In this document: one piece after another, positions 22,458 through 33,385 of the stretch
Position numbering within the stretch: position 1 is the stretch's first letter
Layout of the letters: each line of letters begins with the position of its first letter
Source: Adiantum capillus-veneris
Taxonomy: Eukaryota; Streptophyta; Polypodiopsida; Polypodiales; Pteridaceae
Reading direction: 5' to 3'
Length of the DNA: 64,000 nt
NCBI GenBank assembly: GCA_014529385.2
Contig: CM043942.1
Location: forward strand, 8,932,001-8,996,000
Program-made: the position numbers and the translations under genes
The notes under the pieces: model-generated
What the model saw: only the letters and a program-made list of their open reading frames with translations
Databases searched by the model: none
Told to the model about the DNA's origin: nothing

Positions 22458-23219
22458 TGTTAGGAAATAAGATGTAGCTAAATAGATAATTGAGTAGATT
22501 ACTTAATGGAGAGAAACAGATTTATATACACGAGATTATAGAGTAGAGAGAGAGAGAGAGTACACACGATATACGTGGTTCACCCAATGTGGGCTACGTC
22601 CACGGGAAAGCAGCCACTCAATGGCTTTAGTACTTCAAAACAAGAAGTAGTTTACAAAGGGATTATACCCTTAATGGAGCTCCCTCTTTGCTTCACTCTC
22701 ACCACCTCACACTCACCTTGTTGCATCAACTTCACACTCTGAAATGTGTGTAGAAATGGCCTCCTTTTATAGGCCAAAAGGGCTGCCCTCTCTTATGAGA
22801 GACAGCCATGTGTAGCCACCCTTGTGCGAATAAGTCCAAATCGGACCCTCCAATCCGCCCATGTGTGGCCACCCTTGAGAAGACAAGTCTGCTTTTGAAT
22901 TCGGCCACCGGCCACCGGCCATTGACTTCCGACCACCGGCCACCGACCATTGACTACCGGCCACCGGCCAACCGACCGGTTGTTTTCCGACCACTTTCCG
23001 GCCGCCGTCCGGCCATAATATTCCGGCGAAAAAAAAAATCTCGAGGGTCACCGCCCCCGAGGCCTTTAAAGTTGCCCCTGATTCTTGTCCGTGAAAATTT
23101 TGGTTTCCGGTGAGTGATTTTTCTTCACGCACGATGGCTTCTCCTCATAATGGGGGCCTTAAAAATGTGCGCTTTTACTACAAAAAATTACAAGGGTAAA
23201 TCAGGCTCCATACTTAACA
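22458..23219 (-). repeat. Element B 3' LTR
   Basis: 762 bases, minus-strand TGTTAAGTATGGAGCC to CTTATTTCCTAACA. Contains a TATAAAA box (minus, about 22773-22766), a short GA tract (22545-22560) and a GC-rich minisatellite (22897-22980) based on GGCCACCGGCCATTGACTT. Confidence 0.96.
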
Positions 23220-23235
23220 ATCTCCCACTTGGAGA
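23220..23235 (-). promoter_or_regulatory. Element B polypurine tract
   Basis: Minus-strand CCAAGTGGGAGAT directly before the 3' LTR: primer for plus-strand synthesis, in the usual copia form. Confidence 0.88.
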
Positions 23236-23279
23236 CTGATCTCCAAACTAAACCTGTGACTGCTTTCCATTCTGGCTTC

Positions 23280-23564
23280 TTATCCTTGAATGCCGATTGA
23301 AGATGAGCAAAAGCTCAACTTCTCCTTGTTGACCACCTTTGTAAACATGTCTGCAGGATTTTCACTTGTATGCACCTTTCCTAGTTTTAGTTGTCCCTCT
23401 TCCAAAAGAGTTCGTATGAAGTGATATCTCACCTCAATGTGCTTTGTCCTTGAATGAAAGGTTGAGTTCTTCGCAAGATGGATAACGCTTTGGCTATCAC
23501 TGTACAAGACACAATTGTACAGTCTTGTTTGAATCCAAGCTCTTCTAAGAATCTGTGAAGCCAC
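23280..23564 (-). pseudogene. Element B RNase H C-terminal part (shifted frame)
   Basis: Minus-strand frame reads LYSDSQSVIHLAKNSTFHSR (RNase H Asp block) and TKHIEVRYHFIR, then NPADMFTKVV, the copia C-terminus. It is one frame off the long pol frame that precedes it; the change lies near 23505-23512. The stop is followed by the polypurine tract. Confidence 0.9.
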
Positions 23565-26302
23565 AGAATTTCTTTGCTTTCCTCCGTCATTGCTACATAC
23601 TCTGCTTCCGTGGTAGAAAGTGAAACCACTTTCTGCAGCTTTGAAGCCCAGCTTACTGCTGTGCCTCGAACCGTGAACACATAGCCAGTAGTGCTCCTTT
23701 GAGTATCTTTGTCACCTGCCATATCTGCATCAGCATACCCTTCTAGAAAAATATCAGTTCCTCCAAAATACAAAGCATTTGTTGTTGTCCCTTTTAGATA
23801 CCTAAGTATCCACTTCACAGCTTGCCAATGCTCTTTACCTGGGTTGTCCATGAACCTACTCACAACTCCCACTGCATGTGCAATGTCTGGCCTTGTCCAG
23901 ACCATAGCATACATTAGAGAACCTACCGCTGCAGCATATGGAACTTTAGACATATAGGCTATCTCCTCTTGTGTCTTTGGACACATATCCTTCGTTAGTT
24001 TAAAATGACCAGCCAAAGGTGTAGAAACTGGTTTTGCATTTTGCATTGCAAACCTTTCTAGTACCTTCTTGATGTAATCTTCTTGAGATAGCTTTATTGT
24101 CTTCTTCGTCCTGTCCCTTGATATTTTCATACCAAGTATCCTCTTTGCAGCACCTAAATATTTCATTGAAAAAGATTTGGACAGCTCCTCTTTTAGGTCT
24201 TTGATGTCCTGCATGTTAGCACTTCCAATCAACATTTCATCAACATACAACATTAGGATGATGAATTTCCCATCTCCCAAATTCTCCGTGTAGACACAGT
24301 GATCCGAGTTGCATCTTGTGAATCCATGATCCAACATCCATCGATCAAACTTCAAGTACCATTGTCTTGATGCTTGCTTTAAACCATACAAGCTCTTCTT
24401 TAATCTGCAAACCATTTTCTCCTTACCTTTTACTTCATACCCCTTTCGTTGAAGCATGTAGATTTCCTCCTCTAAGTCACCGTGAGGGAATGCCGTATTT
24501 ACATCCATTTGCTCAAGATTTAGATCATGAGCAGCCACAAGGCTTAAGACAAGCCTAATTGAGTTCATTTTTACAACAGGAGAAAATATTTCATTGAAGT
24601 CAATACCTTTCTTTTGAGAAAAACCTTTTACCACAAGCCTAGACTTGTACCTTTTCTTCCCACCTTCTTCCTCCTTTAGCTTGTACACCCATTTGTTTTG
24701 AAATGCCCGCTTACCTTTAGGCAACTCAACCAACTCCCATGTTTGGTTGCGATGTAGTGAGTCCATCTCCACTTGCATGCTCTTCGTCCATTCTTCTTTG
24801 GATTCATGTTGCATAGCTTCTTCATATGATTCCGGCTCTCCAGAATCTGAGATCAAGAGATGGTTGAAGGAAGGAACAAACCTTTCTGGAGGTCTACTTG
24901 CTCTTGTAGATCTTCGGGGAATAGGTTGAGGCTCCTGATTTGGTTGACGTTGTTGCACATTGTCACCGTTTGTAGTCCTTGAGTCTTCACCGTCCTCAAG
25001 CTCCATGTACTCATCACCTGTTTCTTTTGTTTGTTTTCTTTCCAAGTAATCTTTGTACATATTTTGTTCGTTAAAAATTACATCCCTACTCCTTAAGATT
25101 TTACCATCTTCAGGATTCCATAGGCGATACCCAAAGTCTCCTTCTCCATAGCCAATGAAGAAACACTTTTTGGACTTTGCATCTAACTTTGATCTTAGGC
25201 TTCTATCTATGTGCATGAAAGCCTCACACCCAAACACTTTGAGAAATGCATAATTCACCGGTTTACCTGTCCATGCCTCTTCTGGAACTTCCCCATCCAA
25301 TGCCGTTGAGGGTGGCCGATTGATTAAGTACACAGACGTACTTACAGCTTCCGCCCAAAGCTCAAGCGGTAGGCCTGCATGTAGCCGCATGCTTCGTGCT
25401 CGTTCCATGATTGTCCTGTTCATCCTTTCCGAAATCCCATTTTGTCGAGGTGTCCTTGGGGTTGTCCTTTGCCTCCGAATGCCATTGCTAGCACAAAAGC
25501 TTTCAAAATCTTGGCTGCAATATTTGCCTCCATTGTCGGATCTGAGGCATTTAACCTTGGTACCTGTTTCATTCTCCACAAAGGCTTTCCACCTTTGAAA
25601 TATGGAAAATACATCGGATTTATTCTTCATGACATAAACCCATGTTTTTCTAGTCGCATCGTCTATGAATGTTACATAGTACAATGAGCCACCAAGTGAT
25701 GGTGTACTTGCAGGACCCCAAACATCAGAATGAACCAACTCAAGTTTTTTATTTTTTCTTTCATTTCCTGATTTTTGAAATTTTACCCTCTTTTGTTTAC
25801 CATAAACACAATCTTCACAGAACTCTAAGTCCACTTCTTTCAAACCTGGTAGAAGCTTCTTTGTTTGAAGGATTTGCATTCCTTTGGCACTCATATGCCC
25901 AAGTCGGTAGTGCCACACCGCACTGTCAACTTCTGTAGTTGCTGCACAAGCTGAAGGTTGCGTGCTAACAGTACACAAGTAAAGTGTACCGACTTTTTCA
26001 CCCTTGGCAACCACCAAAGATCCCTTTGAGATCTTCCACCGTTTGTTTTCGAATGCAATGTTGTGACCTTCATCGTCCAATTGTCCTGTAGAGATCAAAT
26101 TTTTGCGAAGAGAAGGAACATGCCTAACATCTTTAAGCTTCCATTCATTTCCATTAGCAATTTTGACAGAAACTGTACCTTTGCCGACAATCTCACAAGC
26201 TTCATCATCTCCCAAGTATACATACCCAAAATTACCTTTGGTGTAGTCTTGGAAATGTTGCTTGTGTGGTGTCGCATGGAATGAAGCCCCGGAATCTACT
26301 AT
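23505..26302 (-). CDS. Element B protease-integrase-RT-RNase H polyprotein (one long frame)
   Basis: About 930 codons open on the minus strand, in the same frame as gag but after a TAG. Order: protease just after the stop (VDSGASFHAT), integrase zinc module (HYRLGHMSAKG and CEDCVYGK), core blocks LVHSDVWGP, CLRSDNGGKY and RQNGISERMNR, then RT (KYKSRLVVKGFSQKKGIDF, LYGLKQASRQWYLKF, LMLYVDEMLIGS) and RNase H (ADADMAGDKDTQRSTTGYVF, SLSTTEAEYVAMTE). The RT active site reads YVDE rather than YVDD, one base away. The frame then shifts near 23505-23512. Confidence 0.93.
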
Positions 26303-27165
26303 CTAGGAATTAGACACATTGTCTAATGAGAGAATTAGAGCATCTTGCTCTACTTTACCTGCCACATTGGCCTCCGATGTTGGCTTGTTGTCTTGAGACT
26401 CTGTCTCCTTCTTCTTCTTGGACCAGCAATCCTTCTTGATGTGTCCCTTCTTGCCGCAGTTCCAACATTCAAGAACTGACTTTTTGCGTGACTTGCTCCG
26501 CCTTGAGCGATCACGACCCTTTTGGTTTTTGAACCTCTCCTTAAGCCTTCCTCTTGTTTTCACTGATAGTGCAGCACTTGATGATTCTCCTGTGCTTCTC
26601 CTTCGCATTTCCTCGCTTAGGAGAACACCCACAACATCATCAAACTTAAGAGTATTTGTGCCAGAGATAGAATTACTTACAGCCATCACAAGGCTGTCCC
26701 AACTATCCGGTAGAGATGATAGTATAAGGAGAGCTCGCACTTTGTCATCGAAATTTATTTTCACTGATCTAAGTTGACTTATGTTTGTGTTAAAGTCATT
26801 TAGGTGTTCTGCAACTGAACCATTCTCTGCCATCTTTAGATTGAACAAGCGCTTCATAAGAAATACCTTATTGGATGCGGATGGTTTCTCGTAGAAGTCG
26901 TCAAGTGACTTCATCAAGTCCTTCGTGGTCTTCATCTCCGAAACATTGACGGCCACCGTTGACGCCAAGCTTAACCGGATTGTTCCCAGTGCCTTTCGAT
27001 CAAGGACAATCCATGCTTCATCTGCCATTGTTGCGGGCTTCTTTGCAAGACCGCCTAGTGGCAAATAGAGGTCCTTCTGGTAGAGATAGTCTTCAATCTG
27101 CATCTTCCAATGTTGGTAGTTTTGCCGTTGAACTTCTCAATCTTGAGCTTCCCTTCCTCCGCCAT
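26303..27165 (-). pseudogene. Element B gag
   Basis: The likely start is ATG 27165-27163 (MAEEGKLKIEKFNGK), but a one-base loss near 27126 moves the rest into the frame read from 27103 (MQIEDYLYQKDLYLPL). It carries the copia gag region with FNLKMAENGSVAEHLNDFN and a complete zinc knuckle CWNCGKKGHIKKDC. It ends at TAG 26305-26303, where the neighbouring sequence (NS-stop-IVDSGASFH) suggests a Trp TGG was changed. Readthrough is conceivable but there is no known readthrough context. Confidence 0.92.
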
Positions 27166-27224
27166 AACTCCCACTCAATTCAAGGAATCCTTTCCTTGAG
27201 ATAATTTAGCTACGAGCAAACCTT

Positions 27225-27238
27225 GCTCTGATACCAGT
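27225..27238 (-). promoter_or_regulatory. Element B primer binding site (initiator-Met tRNA)
   Basis: Minus-strand ACTGGTATCAGAGC immediately inside the 5' LTR; standard copia primer site. Confidence 0.93.
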
Positions 27239-27322
27239 TGTTAGGAAATAAGACGTAGCTAAATAGATAATTGAGTAGATTACTTAATGGAGAGAAACAG
27301 ATTTATATACACGAGATTATAG

Positions 27323-27363
<41 letters not shown>

Positions 27364-28063
27364 CACGATATACGTGGTTCACCCAATGTGGGCTACGTCC
27401 ACGGGAAAGCAGCCACTCAATGGCTTTAGTACTTCAAAACAAGAAGTAGTTTACAAAGGGATTATACCCTTAATGGAGCTCCCGCTTTGCTTCACTCTCA
27501 CCACCTCACACTCACCTTGTTGCATCAACTTCACACTCTGAAATGTGTGTAGAAATGGCCTCCTTTTATAGGCCAAAAGGGCTGCCCTCTCTTATGAGAG
27601 ACAGCCATGTGTAGCCGCCCTTGTGCGAATAAGTCCAAATCGGACCCTCCAATCCGCCCATGTGTGGCCGCCCTTGAGAAGACAAGTCCGCTTTTGAATT
27701 CGGCCACCGACCATTGAATTCGGCAACCGGCCACCGGCCATTGACTTCCGACCATCGGCCACCGGCCATTGACTTCCGACCACCAGCCATCGGCCATTGA
27801 CTACCGGCCACCGGCCAACCGACCGGTTGTTTTCCGACCACTTTCCGGCCGCCGGCCGGCCATAATATTCCGGCGAAAAAAAATCTCGAGGGTCTCCGCC
27901 CCCGAGGCCTTTAAAGTTGCCCCTGATTTTTGTCCGTGAAAATTTTGGTTTCCGGTGAGTGATTTTCCTTCACGCACGATGGCTTCTCCTCATAATGGGG
28001 GCCTTAAAAATGTGCGCTTTTACCACAGAAAATTACAAGGTAAATCAGGCTCCATACTTAACA
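27239..28063 (-). repeat. Element B 5' LTR
   Basis: 825 bases, 63 longer than the 3' LTR because of a longer GA tract (27327-27359) and more units of the GGCCACCGGCCATTGACTT minisatellite (about 27700-27815). Same ends and TATAAAA box. Confidence 0.96.
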
Positions 28064-28068
28064 TGGGC

Positions 28069-28512
28069 TGGTTGTTTTGACACGCGAGTGTCCACAAGTG
28101 GTTTTTGTTTCATGCTTGGTAGTTTATGTATATCATGGTTGAGTAAGAAGCAACCTACTGTGGACACTTTGAGTTGTGAGGCTGAGTACAAGGCAGTCTT
28201 CATAGCTACGGTTGAGTGTGTATGGCTCAGACGCCTTATGGCTGATTTGGGTGTTGGACAGAACACTGCCAACACTATCTACACTGACAGTTAGAGCGCA
28301 TTGGCAGTTGCGAGGAACCCAGTTTTTCATGCTCGCACAAAGCACATTGAGGTGCATTACCTCTATGTTAGGGAGAGGCTCTCAGCAAGAGAGATCATCT
28401 TGGCTTATGTGCCAACACAGGACAATCTTGCAGATCTTTTCACAAAGGCATTGTCTCGTGAGAAGCTTGAAGCTTTCCGCAAAGCTTTGGGCTTACTCCC
28501 CTTTGTGGACTG
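28069..28512 (+). pseudogene. Element A RNase H C-terminal half
   Basis: Continues the protein cut at 22457: GCFDTRVSTSGFCFM, TLSCEAEYKAVF, then IYTDS followed by TAG (28292-28294) and SALAVARNPVFHARTKHI, ending DNLADLFTKALSREKLEAF. The TAG sits where other copies have Gln CAG. Confidence 0.92.
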
Positions 28513-28576
28513 ATCATGTCCTCAGGGCATGGCACTTCCCTTTACTCATGTGCCAACTCTTGTTCACCGCATCACT

Positions 28577-28589
28577 CCAGGGGGGATTT
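28577..28589 (+). promoter_or_regulatory. Element A polypurine tract
   Basis: CCAGGGGGGATT directly before the 3' LTR. Confidence 0.9.
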
Positions 28590-28815
28590 GTTACCATATA
28601 CATGTGGTAGTGATGTGTGTGAACACACTAGGACCGCCTGGGCATTTTTTCCCTCTTTAGGAGGTTTTTTCCCCCGAGCATTGTATATACGCCCATCAGT
28701 CTAGGGCTATCTATCTTTCCATTGCACACTAAGTAATACACTCTCTATTGTGTGCCTTGAGATTCCTTTGCCTTCTCCAAGCTGTGTGTGTTTCTCTGCA
28801 ACCCTAATTCCAACA
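28590..28815 (+). repeat. Element A 3' LTR
   Basis: 226 bases, same ends as the 5' LTR, followed by the ATCTT target copy (28816-28820). Confidence 0.95.
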
Positions 28816-28820
28816 ATCTT

Positions 28821-29001
28821 GAGTTTACATAAGGCCACAATGCTAAATTTCTATTCTCTTTCCAATTCCACAATCAATCAAGCAAGTTTCATTATTCTAC
28901 ATTGTGTATTGAGCTCTCTCTCTAATCTATCTCACTATCTATTGCTATGGTGCAACCACAACCATGAATGCTACATTGGCTCACCCACCACAGCACTTAC
29001 A
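28821..29001 (+). repeat. Element F LTR 1, right part
   Basis: Matches 30645-30825 (GAGTTTACATAAGG versus GAGCCTACATAAGG; CAATCAATCAAG in both). Ends ACTTACA and is followed by the primer-site-like TGGTATTAGAGC at 29004. Confidence 0.75.
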
Positions 29002-30139
29002 TGTGGTATTAGAGCATCGTATGTGATTAACACTTCCTAATCACCTTCATGATCCTAATAGATTACTAATTAACATTAGATTACATTTAGAGAGCTCAAT
29101 TTAATCGGGTGTCATTGGATATGTACAAAGACTACTTACCTTTAAGCCACTACCAAGGCACACGAGGAAATCGAGCATTAAAAGCATTGATTCTCTACTA
29201 GACCACTCAAACTTATTCTTCGCCTTGTAGTTGTAATCATACCTTCATTGCATTCCACATTTTCTAGATTGTGCATGCATTGCTATTTGCTTTTTCCACT
29301 TTGTTTTGAACCAAATCACTTTTCTTGAGAGCATTAATTGAGAATCAAAATGTATGTGTGCGTGTAGATGCCTTCACAAGATTTTCACCACACTAATCTA
29401 TGCATTTTTTTGGTCCAAGCATCGAGCATTGATGCCTTGATTAAAACCTTGCTTTTATGCTTATTTTTCCATCAGTTTTTTACTGGTTAACATTTGATTA
29501 AGTGTGTGTGTGTGTGTGCGCGCGCGTGTTCACTTGATTAAGTGTGTGTTTCCCTTTTGGATGTATGAGTGTGTGCCCTTGTAAGTGTTGGAAACCACTT
29601 TGAAGACAAACCAAGAAAAGCTTTGTTTTTAATTGCCATTTCAACTTTTGAAACCGGAACCCATCAGTTATGAAGCTCCCTTTTTGACTTCTTGGAAACT
29701 CTTTTTATCTGGTGGATTTTATTTTAAGACCTACTTTTCACACTCACTAACTCTCCTGACTTAACCATTTTCTTAAGTTAGCAAGCCCTTCTTCCCATAA
29801 TATTTGTCTCAACACTTCCTTAAGCTTCTACATTTGGTGGCCAAACCTGGTCTCTTACAAAGAATATTCAAGGGTCAAGCATAAAAGCATTGAAGCTTTG
29901 AAGATAATTGTAATGTATGCAAATATTTGAATGATAGAAGTTCTCACATTGCATTGAGCACTTGTACGCAAATGTCTACAAAGAGGTTATACACCGCCTA
30001 TCCCAAAGACATGGTAAGACTCTCCTACATTATTTTTGTGCCCCTATGATGGATATGAAGAAATCCTAGTTCGAAACCATGTGCACCCACATGTGCACCA
30101 TCATTATCAAAATCCTCTAGATTCCAAAAAGAAGGGAAA
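29002..30139 (+). other. Element F internal region, non-coding
   Basis: No frame of note on either strand. Contains a TG/CG dinucleotide run at 29503-29528 and ends in a purine tract beside LTR 2. Nothing resembling gag or pol, as expected for a TRIM/LARD-type element. Confidence 0.65.
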
Positions 30140-30825
30140 TGAAAGCATATAAAATGAGGCCACCAACCAGGTTCCCAATAGAAAGTGATGACCCACCGTT
30201 GTTAAGTGTTTAGACACCAAAGAGTTTGGAGGTAAGACCTACACTACCATCTTGCACTAGATCCATTTTTATAAGCCCTGTGTAGCTACTAAATGTAACC
30301 CATACTAGACTACATGATTAGAATTCATGCTTTATTGTACAAGCTTCAACTCATGGGGACGTCTGTTGGGGTAAGCCTTTAGCTTTACAATCATAGAGAG
30401 AACAATCCCTAGACGGCCAAGCATGCCCCATTATGTGCATAATCACACTTTCCCCATGGAACCCTATAGCCTCACACATGCTACACATTATAGCCACATG
30501 TTATGTGTTGTAGCTCACATGCTACTATAGCCTCACACATGCTACAAATTATAGCCACATGTTACTTGTTGTAGCCCACATGCTACTTGCCCTTTACCAC
30601 ATGTGGTGCATATTTCTTTCACCCTTTATTCCCATCTTCCATCTTGAGCCTACATAAGGACACTATGCTAAATTTGTATTCTCTCCCCAATTTCCACAAT
30701 CAATCAAGTATGTTTCATTATACCTTGTGTCTTGAGCTCTCTCTCTAATCTACTTAATTATCTATTGCTATGGTGCAATTGCAACCATGAATTCTACATT
30801 GGTTCACCCACCATAGCATTTATAA
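30140..30825 (+). repeat. Element F LTR 2
   Basis: Begins TGAAAGCATATAAAATGAGG right after the purine tract and aligns with LTR 1 throughout. Contains two diverged copies of a CACACATGCTACA/TTATAGCCACATG block at 30470-30560. Similarity to LTR 1 stops at about 30825. Confidence 0.72.
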
Positions 30826-30839
30826 GGCCTTCATTAGTT

Positions 30840-31072
30840 ATCACAATTCATGTATCATGAAATGATTGATAGTGGCCTTTCCCACTTGCAAAACACCATA
30901 CAATTTGTGAGAGAGGTGGTGTGTCCATGCGTCTGTGTGCGAGAAGGGAAAGCAAAGAGAAGAGTAATTGAGAAAAACAACACATAGTGTCGCTTCCTCT
31001 TCTTCCCCTTCCTACATCGCACACGGGCACCACTTTTTCATCATTGTGCCACTCTTCAATTGGTATCAGAGC
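30840..31072 (+). repeat. Family G LTR end and primer binding site, copy 1
   Basis: Ends CACTCTTCA at 31058, then TGGTATCAGAGC (31061-31072), an exact initiator-Met primer site. The final ~170 bases match 33990-34164 (AACACATAGTGTC, CTTCCTCTTCTT). The LTR start is not located. The 31080-31110 segment (GCTACCTGCAACCCATAGCC) also matches 34190 onward, so leader similarity extends past the LTR. Confidence 0.72.
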
Positions 31073-31837
31073 TCAAAATCGGCTACCTGCAACCCATAGC
31101 CACAAAAGTATACACAAATTTCATACCTACACGAGTAGATATAAGAACACTAATTTAGTGTCCAAATTGACAAAACCTATCAAAATGAGAGTCAAATTTG
31201 ATCATTGTGAAAGTGGGAGTCACACTCAACCACTAAACCACCAAAGAGTAAGTTGCAGATATGTAGAAATAATGGTGAGAATCTGGGAGAAATTGGACAG
31301 CATTTCTTTTGAAATTTGAGAAAAATCTCAAAAAATATCACCAAAACTTGAAATTTGAGCAAAATCTCAAAAAATCTCACCAAAATTGGCATAGACCATG
31401 AATAGATAGTGTCTCAGTAGAAATCCCAAAAATGGTATACATAAATTACCAAAATCCTAGCAATCTAGCTCATTCTTGAACAAATATCTCTATGGACAAC
31501 TATGCCTATCCAAAATCTTTATAAACCTATGAATCTACCACCTACGAGCTGTAACTAGCTCATTCTATATTCACATATGCCTACATAGAAAAACTTTACC
31601 AAAATTGTGCACATAACTCTATGAAGTAATGCACACTGTCATACATGAACACATAACCTATGCATCATAATCCACTCTAGAATAAAATACAGCCTGTGAG
31701 CAGAAAACCTCGGCTAGAATATCTGTCGACCAAAAAACTGCACACACTAAAACCATTGCCAAAAATTAATGCTCAATTGAAACTACCTTAACACTCTCCA
31801 CCTATGCTGTTGATGCTGAATCCCACCTCTAAGTAGA

Positions 31838-32114
31838 GTGCTCAGGAAATCATCTCTCAAGAGACTGGAAAAGAGCTATGGATGTGCTCTCCTCAATTGC
31901 TCCAACTACAATCAATGTGGGGTAGTTTGGAGGTGTTGATGATGAGGGTGATCAAAGGTAGACCATGAATTTTTTTTGAGTTGAGTGCTAAGGAAACCAT
32001 CTCCCAAGAGGCTCAAGAAGAGCTATGGATGTGCCTCCTCAATCGCTCCCACAACAATTGATGTGGGATAGTTTAAAGTTGTCGATGACGAGAGTGGTCA
32101 AAAGTAGACCAAGA
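31838..32114. repeat. Diverged tandem duplication
   Basis: Unit of about 138 bases: both copies contain GAGCTATGGATGTG, CCTCAAT-CGCTCC-like sequence, GATGTGGG and a GGTAGACCA/AGTAGACCA end. Copies are about 80 percent alike by eye. Confidence 0.82.
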
Positions 32115-32173
32115 AAAGTTAGTGATGTCTAGGATACCAAGAGTGGGCTTGCTAATGCTAGGAAGAGCCGATG

Positions 32174-32174
<1 letters not shown>

Positions 32175-32241
<67 letters not shown>
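32175..32241. repeat. (CT)33 microsatellite
   Basis: Uninterrupted CT dinucleotide run of about 67 bases. The arginine/glutamate-rich open frame across its reverse strand is an artefact. Confidence 0.97.
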
Positions 32242-32243
<2 letters not shown>

Positions 32244-33361
32244 ATGAAGCAATCTCCGATTTCAAGGAAGAAGAAGTCGATGCCATTTTTTGATGTGCTG
32301 GATGGAAGTGTTGAGCATCGATGCCCTTATCTATGCTCAAAATCATGGTGGAGCCAAACTCACTGATGCTCAATGATGCAAAGATGCAATCCAATCCTGG
32401 TTTCAATCCTTCAAGGGAGAGTATGATGGTCACCATGGATGTTCAAACTCCCATGAACTCCTTTGTGTGTGTGGTAGGAGCGAATCACACCACCTATAAA
32501 GTGCATGCAACACTACCTAGATCAACATAATGTCAATCGAGGACACAAATGACACGATAGGTGCACGGATAAATCTTGTCAGGCTGAGACCATCACACAC
32601 ATACAACACTCTAGAAGGCCAATTAAACCACAATTAGGAATCTCACTGCTCTCAACTACACCACCCAACCCACATACACACAAACGGAAGGAAACTCACT
32701 AAACCATATCAGAATCATATGAAACTTAAGGACCACCATCCCCTCACTAGGATACACCTGTCCCAAAGCCTCTACACTCAAAACCCTCACTCTAGACCCA
32801 TCTGCAAAAAACGCGTATAAAGACAGAGCAACATTTTGAAAGTGCTTGAAACTAAAATCTTTAAGTACGTATTCGTAGCTTATGTCACCACAATTCTAAT
32901 GACTACTTGCACGCAAAAAATAGATATTATTTGATACACTTATGACCACAAATAGCTCATAGATACATTAGAGCGCGTGCTCCGTCTCGCGTGGAATGCT
33001 TGGCGTTGATGCATAGCTCTCTCTGAGCCTATTGCGATAGTATAGGCGAATCTCCGATGCGACGATCGAATGGGAAGTAGTGCCAGGATGAAGTTCCCGC
33101 TCTCTCTCTTTCTCTCTCACATATTATTATGATAAATTTCTCTTTACAAAATGACCTAGGTACCTTATATACTAAGGCTACCATAGATTAAACCAAAAGT
33201 AGAGTTCAAGGGGTCAAATGGCTTTGTATTTACAATCTGAAAGTGCCATTGTACCTCGGCTTCTGCAACTAGACTAGCTACTCATTACAAATGATGTTTA
33301 TAACCATAATCCACAACATTTCATAACTCTCAAACAATAAGGCTTTGTTGAGTTATGTCAT

Positions 33362-33385
33362 ATTGTTGACCCATGGGTCAACAAT
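33362..33385. repeat. 24-base perfect palindrome with two inverted TTGACC cores
   Basis: The arm ATTGTTGACCCA is followed directly by its reverse complement. Each arm contains TTGACC, the W-box core bound by plant WRKY factors. It may also mark the start of a family G LTR (TGTTGACC...), since TG...CA borders fit. A GT tract follows at 33416-33440. Confidence 0.85.

Larger units (their letters stand above)
22458..28063 (-). mobile_element. Ty1/copia element B, nearly intact, nested in element A
   Basis: LTRs 27239-28063 (5') and 22458-23219 (3') on the minus strand, with TGGGC duplicated outside (22453-22457 and 28064-28068). Primer site, gag, protease, integrase, RT, RNase H and polypurine tract are all present. 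Only three reading-frame lesions were seen: a one-base loss near 27126, TAG at 26305-26303, and a frameshift near 23505-23512; there is also a YVDE change in RT. LTRs differ at about 11 positions apart from repeat-length differences, so this is a recent insertion. Integrase and RT blocks resemble the Tork/Tnt1 group; that is inference. Confidence 0.95.
18107..28815 (+). mobile_element. Ty1/copia element A (complete ends), interrupted by element B
   Basis: LTRs 18107-18333 and 28590-28815 with ATCTT duplicated outside (18102-18106 and 28816-28820). Primer site, gag, protease, integrase, RT and RNase H follow in copia order, then a polypurine tract. Without B (22458-28063 plus one TGGGC copy) it would be about 5.1 kb. 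By eye the LTRs differ at about 10 of 227 positions, clearly more than those of B, which agrees with B being the later arrival. Multiple stops and frameshifts make it non-autonomous. Confidence 0.95.
17622..30825 (+). mobile_element. Element F: compact non-coding LTR element, host of the copia nest
   Basis: Two direct repeats of about 0.65-0.69 kb: 17641-18106 continued at 28821-29001, and 30140-30825. After the first, TGGTATTAGAGC (29004-29015) resembles the initiator-Met primer site. Before the second, a purine tract (AAAAAGAAGGGAAA, 30126-30139) is followed at once by TG. The ~1.14 kb between (29002-30139) has no coding frame. This fits a small non-autonomous LTR element (TRIM/LARD type) that received the family A insertion in its first LTR. 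The exact left end and target duplication are not resolved. Confidence 0.68.
31073..33361. other. Non-coding stretch after the family G LTR end
   Basis: No recognisable coding domain. Holds a ~138-base tandem duplication (31838-32114), a (CT)33 tract (32175-32241) and a CT-rich block near 33100. Paired AAATTTGAG/AAATCTC blocks recur at 31310-31375. Probably interior of a non-autonomous family G element. Confidence 0.5.

Noticed and set aside
22732-23132. Several overlapping Gly/Trp/Pro-rich open frames, also at 27531-27841 and 38319-38733
   Set aside because: They arise from the GC-rich minisatellite inside the B family LTR and are present on both strands.
32158-32436. Open frame rich in alternating Arg-Glu on the minus strand
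   Set aside because: Produced entirely by the (CT)33 microsatellite; no start context or conservation.
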